A stretch of 64,000 bases of DNA from Siderastrea siderea (taxonomy: Eukaryota; Cnidaria; Anthozoa; Scleractinia; Rhizangiidae), in NCBI GenBank assembly GCA_964030785.1, contig OZ034967.1, positions 48,043,033 to 48,107,032 on the forward strand, given 5' to 3'. Under the pieces are notes generated by a model. It had not been told where the DNA came from. It saw only the letters and a program-made list of their open reading frames with translations, and made no database searches. The position numbers and the translations under genes were made by a program. Positions within the stretch are counted from its first letter, which is position 1. Every line of letters begins with the position of its first letter. Below are positions 56,736-64,000 of this stretch, in pieces.

Positions 56736-58055
56736 GGACAATACCATTTGCCCGTAGGCTAACGTTAATATAACAATAATAGCTCACTCCGTGAGGACTG
56801 GATCATAAGATATTAACATCGTATATGCGTATTTCTGTGAAAACTAGAGTCCAAACCAGTCTGCAATACACCAGTGGAAACACTTTAAATCTTTCTGTAC
56901 ATGTAGTACAAGTTGTTTTGCGTGTTTTAGTGAACAAAGTCACGTCCTTTACCATGTTCCACTATCTGTTCCTATGTCATTACTGAGAATCTAAGATTTC
57001 CTCCGTGACACTTAAATGTCATAGAAAGCCGAGAGAAACTAATAGGTTTTCGAAATGAATATTTAATTGCATAAAGGGAATTAAAAACGCATCAAAATTT
57101 TAGGGCTGAAACAATCTTTGTGTGAATTCGTCGCATTAGCTATGTCAGCCCGCTTGAGGTAGTTTAACAGGCTTGTTATAAAGATGTTTTGGTTGTAAAG
57201 TTGACTTATGTTAAAATCAATTGCCGGTTGCGAAAAGTTGCCAATTGATTGGCCGAAGAAAATAACGTTTAGTCTACTTTATAACAGTTATTAAAATTGC
57301 ATAAACGGTACACCATCGCCATAACAGTTATTAAAGACTGTCGGATTATTTCTGTTCTTATTGCTGATTGGCCAATTGTAATAACTGTTAATGAGACTGT
57401 TATGGGAATCCAATAGCAATGTTATGTCTGGTTTGCTTATGGCGTGTCTGGTTTGTTTCCGTTTCGTGTTATAAGCATAAGTATAAATAAATATCTGTTA
57501 TCAAGCCTTTCATTTCCAGTTGCACCTCGCCAGAAGAGCTGCCTTCCCTTTTTTTTCTTTATCACATATTTCAGTAAGATTCCAGATGGCACTTATATAC
57601 TTTGAAACACTGTTTATAGCTGTTTATTTGGGAGACATGACCACCCATAACAGGGCAACGAAATCCATAATACTTAACGACGGATGTAAGTGCTTCATTA
57701 AGACATCGACACTGACTTTTGGGGGGGGGGGTAGGCTCAGTCTGCAGCTGTGAGTGCCTCGATGTGCCCGCGATTCTTGCCACCTTCATGGCTGGGTGCA
57801 CGGGTTTGGTTGCATGTCCATGATGTCATTACAATTTTAATAATTATGTAGACAATCCACACGTCATTTGCTGAAATTTTTTTTTTTCGTCTTGAAAAAA
57901 AGCGAAATGTGAAAAGTATGCCTGAAACGTCCTTCTTAAAGTGATTAATGCAGATATGTTCAACCATGAACGTATCATCTGTAGTGATTTCGTATACAAC
58001 ACCCCTTGTCAGATTTACTTTTTTCGAGTCCTCCCAGTCCCCCCCAAAAAACGAG

Positions 58056-58127
58056 CAGATCATGAATTACCGTAGATCTCATCTGATGAATCCATTCGTA
58101 GTGTGGATTTCATGGATTCATGATCTG
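58056..58127. repeat. hairpin with 12-bp outer arms
   Basis: CAGATCATGAAT / ATTCATGATCTG enclose a second inner pairing (GAATCCA / TGGATT). Confidence 0.7.
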
Positions 58128-58879
58128 TCATTGTGCACACATTCATGCTGATGGCCAATTGCATGCATTTTATTTCTTATGGGATGTTTGAGATGTTGAT
58201 ACTTTTCAATAGAAATTGATTTGGATTTGCTGGATATATTAAGATACGACATGCAAGGTCCATCGAGTTGGACTCGAAAGATGAAGTTGCATGTCAGGGT
58301 TTTATCGCCAGGACATGTTTTGGTACATATCCTTTACAAATTAACAAAGTACTACTTACTGGTTTGTGTCTTGTAAAGAAGTAGGACCACAAAACCACTG
58401 AACCTGTAACATCCCGAACCATGCATTCTAGAATTCCTAAAATATGCGTGTTACAATCAACTTGACCTTTGCAGTATGACTAGGTGGATAGGCAAATGTA
58501 ATTCATTTTTACAACTGATAGTGTCACTGGTAATTGTGTGTCTCATTACATCTTCATGACTTGCGGTCTTCAGTTGGCAAGGCACAGGATGTTCTTTCAT
58601 TGTCCTCCCTTTCTTCTAAAATCCCAAGGCCTCCTTTCTCAAACAGAGTTCGTTTTGCAAACTTTTCAAGTGTTATTTTTAATGAGACAAATGAAACAAA
58701 CCTTGTTCTTCCTTGATAAGCCCCACTTCATAGTGTACGTTTGCGTTTAACTGTGGCTTTGGTTGATAAACTTGTTTTTGATAAGTGTATGATCATCCAA
58801 ATTAAAGGTTGGAAAGAAATCTAAGGAAAAGGCAGCCTCAGCCAGTTAGCAAGGCCAAAGAAATAGCTAAAGCTCTCGG

Positions 58880-59620
58880 TCGTCAAAAGGATGAATGGTA
58901 CAGCCAAAGGCAACCTCTACAAAAAGCACATAGATGAAAGAAAAAACAAGATAGAAGTTGACTGCCTTAAAATGCGTTCAAATGATGACAGCAGTAAGGG
59001 GAAGGACATGCAGAGAGAAGAGAACAGAGAAGAAGATGGAGTACAGGATAGGGAAGAGAACCAACCAACGAAAAAGAACAGCGGAAAAGACATCAAGACA
59101 AGCGAACTAAGGCAAGAGGAGGAATGGAAGAGTTAAGAAGACACCAAGAGGGGAGAACCAGAGGAAAGGAAAAGGGACAAAAGCGAGACGGAGAAACGGG
59201 AAAAGACCTAGGGAAGAGGAAAGGGAAAGAAGACACCAAGAAAGGAGAATGGCAGAAAGAATTGGAACAAAAAAAGCCAGGAAGACAAATTGAAAAGAAA
59301 CGACATAGAGAGACAAATGGAGGACAGGAAAAGAAAGGAAAATTTCCACAGAAGAGTGATGGAGGTGGAGAAGCGAGAGAGGGAAATGGAATAAAAGACA
59401 AGAGAAAAAGACATCAATAGAAGAGAGATGGAGAAAGAATTGGAAGACAGAAGCTGGTAAGAAGAATTCAAGAGAATATGAGATGGAGAGAGGACTGGAA
59501 GAGAAGATAGGAAAAGAAGTGGAAGCCGTGATAGAGAGGCCTGATGAGTGTGGGTAAAGTGAAGCAGAATGGTGGTGGAGAGAAAAGAATGAAACTAGCC
59601 TAGAGGGAGAAACAGAGATG
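58880..59620 (+). repeat. purine-rich tract with degenerate long-unit repeats
   Basis: The plus strand is strongly biased to A and G from about 58980 to 59600. Recurrent blocks include AAGACACCAAGAGGGGAGAA (59140), AAGACACCAAGAAAGGAGAA (59231) and AAGACATCAATAGAAGAGAG (59408), and GAAAGAATTGGAA recurs. The open Lys/Glu/Arg-rich frames here (58891-59136, 59124-59420) follow from the composition and are not trusted as genes. Confidence 0.7.
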
Positions 59621-59936
59621 TTTTCATTTTGGCGGACGTTGGAGACTAATGATGATAACTGGAATTATCTGTACACATCTACACAACTGCCAAATGGTAC
59701 TGCGTGGCTGCTGGCAAGAGATCCAGATGTCAGTTATCCTTTCCTGGGGCATATGTGAGGGGTACGTTTGTGTTCTAGTCTATAGAAATAGGCATGGGAG
59801 GAATAATTTAGCTCGCCATCTTGGAAAATGAGAGGAGGAAAGAGCAAATTTGAGAGGGTGTTGGGTGGGGAAGGGGAAACAGAATAAAGAGTGCTTTTAT
59901 GGTAACAAATTTCTCGCCTTTCGTTTTCTCTTGCAG

Positions 59937-60080
59937 GTGGTAAACAGGATGCAAACTAATATGGCATCATTTATAACAGAGACTAAAGCAGGCTTGGGAA
60001 ACCTTGCAAATCGGGTCAGAAGGCTCAAAAGTTTTTCGATGTCATCAACCCCACCTTCAGTCAAGTACTGGAACATATAA
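59937..60080 (+). CDS. candidate terminal exon, coiled-coil protein
   Basis: A strong acceptor (TTTTCTCTTGCAG) leads into VVNRMQTNMASFITETKAGL, NLANRVRRLKS and a TAA at 60078-60080. The helical repeat-like spacing fits a short coiled-coil end. Family unknown. Confidence 0.35.
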   Translation: MVNRMQTNMASFITETKAGLGNLANRVRRLKSFSMSSTPPSVKYWNI

Positions 60081-62224
60081 TCATGCAATATTGGACTTAA
60101 CGATATCAGACTAAATTGCAACTTATTTTCTGAACACTGCTTTTTATTAACAAAAAGAAAGCCTGAATAATAGATTCTAATACTTTTATCTAAAAGAAAC
60201 AAAACGTCATTGCTGTTCACGTTTCAGTGGTGTGTTCTGCAATACTACAACCAAAATCCTAAAGAAGGTGAACACGTACGTTAGCATAAGCTTCCAGAAC
60301 TCGACAAGCAGTAAAAGACGTTATATGTTTTGTCTGTTTGTAATGTCCCCAACTTGAATTAAAAATTACAAAAATTATTTCCCCTCTGACAAAGTCAGTG
60401 AGTCAACCTGAATTGCAAAAAAGACCAGTCAGCAAAATTAAACACCCATAATTTCATGCTACATGGTATGTTGTTCTCAAATTCAAGCATGCATAAAATG
60501 AGTGCAAGAGATGTCATGGTATACAAAGTTCCACGTAGATTGCATGCAATTGGTATAAACCAAACAAAACATCTGAAGTTAAATGCTAACTTTAATACTA
60601 TTGTCTTTTGCATGTGTCCCACAACAGGTAACCTCGATGATCAAGAGTACCAACTGCCGAAGTGCCAATGCTGAACGTTTTGACCCTTTCCACTCTCAAA
60701 ACGGCACCAAACCGATACTCACTTCTCAACACTGGAGAATTTTCGAGAAAAGACGAACTCTGAACTCACAATTATTTGAAATGATACGGCTCTGAGATCC
60801 TTTGTTATTCTTTTAACAATTTTATTTTTCTTTTTACTTTAATTTATTATTTCATATCATGTCCCTAATCTTATTGAGCTGCAGGTGTGCTGTGTTGCAG
60901 AGGTCTCCTCCTCAATATAACCCATAACTTAAACTAATGTGTTTGGCTAATCTTTTATTTTTTCTTACAACAATGACCCTCCCAAGTACCAAAGCTCCTC
61001 TCACCCGTTGATCATAATCAATGGAGACTTGGTAACCCAGTTTTTGGGGTGATTCGATAAACCAACACCTGATAGGCCACAAAGGTTGCTAGAATAACTA
61101 CTGACTTAATTTTTATCTAAACAAACTGATGGCGTCTAATGGTAGTGGAGCGCACAACAAGTCAAAGCTTGACATGAACTGACTGGTGCTAGTTAAAAGT
61201 AAGAGCAACAACATATTTTGTGAGTACTGTCTAAATGCTAATAGCACTTCCTGGGACAAAGAATGTCGCAGGCAATTTCCACAGTTGCGGTCCACATTCT
61301 ATTGGTGAAAAAGTAATAGCCTATCCATTCTGCTCTACAAAAAGTTAGGTTAAAGAACAACTCCATCAACGGCACAGTGTAGTATAACCCACATAGGTAT
61401 CAACACTGCATTACATTTATTCGTCGGCATTCTTGGAACTTAATCTAATACTTTACAGGTTCTGACCGCATGACATGTTTCTTTTTCCTTCCTGCTAGAA
61501 ATAACTTTCGAGAAATATCCTATGGCAGCTGGGGAAAATAAGGAAGCAGTGTGGAAGGCCATCTGCAAGAAGATTGACCCAAAATGTCGGGGAGTCAAAT
61601 TTCATAAGTCTGCCCAATAAAGCAAAAGGCTGTAATGTCGTAACAAGCAAGCCAATAAAAATCAGTTTTATTTTCTACCCATGTTTATTTGTTTTGCAGC
61701 ATCATAGAGGCATTTTCATAAGTGACACCCAGTCCACAAAAATTGGACCAATAGCCATTTTTTGGCATTTTTCTTGCACTACCACCAGAAAGTTTATAAG
61801 CGTGAATTTTTATCTTGTACTTAGAGCACACAAGTTTTTAACTCCAAATCCAAAGTCATGGATATCTGCTACTGTTTCGTTGCAATAACACCCCAAAAAC
61901 CGTCTTTTAAATGGTCCACGAAGCAACCATTGCACTTTGTTTTCATTTAAGAGTCTGTCCATGAGAGGACCAGGCAGACATGACACACCCTATCTCATCT
62001 ATTTCTTTGAACTTTCACAGATTGATAAGTTCACGAAGAAGGTATTCAAAACGCCAAAATTGATTCGGAGCTCCTTTGCAGCTAAAGGCCACAGGGGCAG
62101 ACCACCATTGGTGCGCAAATCTGGTAGCCTATCGATGCGAGAAATTTTGGTTGTGAGCTTGGCATATGCCTACCCAACTGCCCATCCGTACAGACTTTGG
62201 AGTCTCAAGGCAACCTGACAAGGG
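60081..62224. other. mostly non-coding; possible decayed exons
   Basis: Exon-like pieces after acceptors occur near 61500 (EKYPMAAGENKEAVWKAICK) and 62020 (KFTKKVFKTPKLIRSSFAAK then GHRGRPPLVRKSGSLSMREI). The latter may be the N-terminal part of the transposase relic that follows. None is certain. Confidence 0.35.
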
Positions 62225-62785
62225 GTGGAGAATGCCATCTTTACTGATCTGAAGTCAACAACATGGACGCCCTTCCCAAGGGTGGTGTTCTGCACAGATG
62301 AACAGATCACTGAAATTATACAAGAATGTTGCTTGTTAAGATCTAAGAGTATTCATTCTATCCACACCACGTACAATATCGGGAATTTCTACATGACTTC
62401 GACAACTTACCAAAGTAGCAAACTGATTAAAAAAACCCTGCTGTTTTGACAGGTCCAGCCATGTTTCATGTCAGAAGATCAGAAAAAGACCAAATATTTC
62501 TGCCACTTTACTCGAAATTGATGAGAGATTTGAGGGAATTTCATTCATTGGCAGAGACAGAGATAAAGCTCAGCAAGGCTTCCTTCAACCACTGAAACAT
62601 TCCAATTTGTTACCATGCAAGAAATGCGTGGAAGCTGATATTGCGCGCAAGCCTACCAATCTCGGTGATGGCACCATGAGAAATGAGGTCCTACAAGATA
62701 TCTATGGAAATGAGTACAACAAAGAGAAAGGTATCATCTATAGCTTGACTCACGATGAATTTGAAGCAAAAGTCATCGTCGCTTA
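62225..62785 (+). pseudogene. second MULE-like transposase relic
   Basis: First frame: MENAIFTDLKSTTWTPFPRV, CTDEQITEIIQECC, then HTTYNIGNFYMTSTTYQSSK, which has the shape of the first catalytic segment (D-T-T-y-N-l-G-x-F-Y-v-T) but with His at the Asp position (62363). After a stop and a frameshift between 62445 and 62510 the reading gives TLLEIDERFEGISFIGRDRD then KAQQGFLQPLKHS (second catalytic Asp), LLPCKKCVEADIARK, NEVLQDIYGNEYNKEKGIIY and SLTHDEFEAKVIVA, ending in TAA. This order matches the MULE DDE fold. It is not the same family as the 50 kb copy. No TIRs recognised. Confidence 0.5.
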
Positions 62786-64000
62786 AGACAAATGCTGGGT
62801 GTCAAGCAGCACATAGGGTCGAGAAAATAGGAGAATAGGAAATTTCAACACAGAAAATAGAAAAAATAAGAAAAACTTGAAAAAGTAGGAGAAAAATAAG
62901 ACATTTCACAAGTAGCTCACACAGCATATCTGCTCCCACACAAACCTACGATCTCCAATACCTTCAGTTCACTCCTTACAACCCTACTCAAAAAGTGTTA
63001 CGGGAATTGGCTTCACAAATATTGTGTTCCATATTTACGAAGCATCTGCATTTCTGAGCGTTTTGCAGATTGTCTACTAAGTTCAACTTCTCTATTTTCC
63101 CTCTGGTGTTGAAAAAGTGGTTAGAATAAAAGTTCTGATGAATAATAACTGTGCAATATATCAGGAATAGACACGGCTTGTCTCATGAGAAAGGCAACTG
63201 CAAAGTTTGCTGGCTTCGCGATTTTGATTGCAAATGGCGCGTGGTTGAAAAAATTCCTTAAATCTTGTTTTGGAGCTAAATTTGACAATAAATTTTCGAT
63301 CCTGACAAATCGTTGTAATTAAAAAAAACTCACTTACTATCCATGGTGAAATAAAATGTAACAACAAAGGCTGAGAATTTAAATTGAAAAATCTGAAATT
63401 GTCTTTATCTACTGCGCATTGTGTTAATTTTTCAAGTCATTTATTTTGACTCAATGCTGAAAAATGCTCAGGAAATCAGGGGAGGTCACGCGTAAATTTC
63501 CTCAGGAGTCGATGGGTTAAGGAAAGATTTCTGGTTCCTGAAGATCTGAAGACAGATCAGGAATGTGGACTTGCAGCAAACACTTTCTAAAAGCAGTTCT
63601 CTGGCAGAGCACTGTAAAATCAAGTTGACTGGTATTTCAGTTTTTTTAGCAGTGCTTTCGATTTCAAAATGTTATACACATATATATAACAATGGTAGGC
63701 ACTGTTTTATGCTCAAGTTTCAAGATCTGATCTGATACTTGTAAATTAAGGGCAATTTATTTATAAATAAACTAGTCATGAATGAATACAGGTCTCTGTA
63801 TTTAATTTCTAGTTAAGGGTCAAGTCTCTTTAAATTGGAGAAAAGTACATTTTCCTTTTGTAAAAGCAAATTAAACAAAGTAACTGGAACAGCGTAACCA
63901 CTTTTTCAGTTAATGGCTGCCCCGACTAATGGCTTGGGGCTGACTGGCCCAGGCTGGCCTGACAAGCAGAAAACATTTTTCCATTTGGGCCAGCTGAGGC
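62786..64000. other. non-coding stretch
   Basis: A-rich run (GAAAATAGGAG-like words) at 62820-62905 and an ACACATATATATA word near 63675; nothing coding recognised. Confidence 0.45.

Larger units (their letters stand above)
56234..58879. other. non-coding stretch
   Basis: No protein recognised. 56565-56735 is dense in direct and inverted GTTCGATT/AATCGAAC words. 57290-57420 has repeated ATAACAGTTATTA words. G run at 57720-57730. Hairpin at 58056-58127. Confidence 0.45.

Noticed and set aside
59093..59471. Ser/Phe/Pro-rich minus-strand ORFs
   Set aside because: Antisense of the purine-rich tract; composition artefact.
1..64000. CRISPR arrays, rRNA genes, bacterial operons
   Set aside because: No spaced identical repeats, no rRNA-like sequence; spliced pieces and TE content are eukaryotic.

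Overview
The window looks like metazoan nuclear DNA, most likely from an anthozoan cnidarian (coral or sea anemone). The evidence is indirect: AT-rich sequence, spliced coding pieces with GT/AG borders, and a mix of mobile elements typical of such genomes. That mix comprises a DIRS-type tyrosine-recombinase retrotransposon, L1/Tx1-like and CR1/L2-like LINEs, Penelope-like RT pieces, a BEL/Pao integrase piece, MULE, IS5/ISL2EU-like and pogo/Tigger-like DNA transposons, and several MITEs. I see no intact conserved single-copy host gene, no rRNA or functional tRNA and no CRISPR array.

Layout. 1-1.5 kb: last exon of a low-complexity nuclear-type protein, then poly(A) signals. 4.6-4.85 kb (-): decayed chromodomain fragment. 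6.67-11.81 kb: a structurally complete DIRS element with diverged inverted terminal repeats, an internal complementary region matching both outer ends exactly, broken gag and pol frames, and an intact tyrosine recombinase. 12.8 and 18.4 kb: two copies of one dispersed repeat on either side of a 5'-truncated L1/Tx1-like LINE (-). 18.9-19.3 kb: Penelope-like RT piece. 21.9-23.5 kb: a CR1/L2-like LINE whose 3' end (-) is fused head to head to its endonuclease region (+), as expected of a 5' inversion. 25.6-25.9 kb: decayed tyrosine-recombinase C-terminus. 30.4-32.0 kb: second Penelope-like piece and a BEL/Pao integrase zinc-binding domain. 34.8-35.7 kb: HTH+DDE transposase, split by a short A-rich insertion. 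36.3 kb: piggyBac-type MITE. 36.6-37.1 kb (-): YqaJ-type nuclease domain fragment. 39.16-40.73 kb: TIR-bounded pogo/Tigger-like element keeping only the transposase tail (-) and an HIRAN-like ORF (+).

43.7-48.8 kb is the most unusual block. The C-terminal half of a RecQ helicase (-) lies head to head with a multi-exon cysteine-cluster protein (+) that resembles the CxC5/CxC6 proteins associated with KDZ transposases. The latter carries a Harbinger-type MITE in an intron. 49.5-51.5 kb: MULE with long TIRs and an imperfect 9-bp target duplication. 51.66-54.9 kb: L1/Tx1-like LINE with ORF1 and only the tail of ORF2, around a near-perfect 60-bp inverted repeat. 55.6-56.2 kb: cysteine-rich/coiled-coil ORF of unknown role. 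58.9-59.6 kb: long purine-rich tract. 61.9-62.8 kb: second MULE-like transposase relic.

Overall this is a transposon graveyard in which nearly every coding piece has stops or frameshifts; the DIRS recombinase and the HIRAN-like ORF are the main uninterrupted frames. Family assignments rest on recognition of motifs by eye; none was confirmed by a database search.
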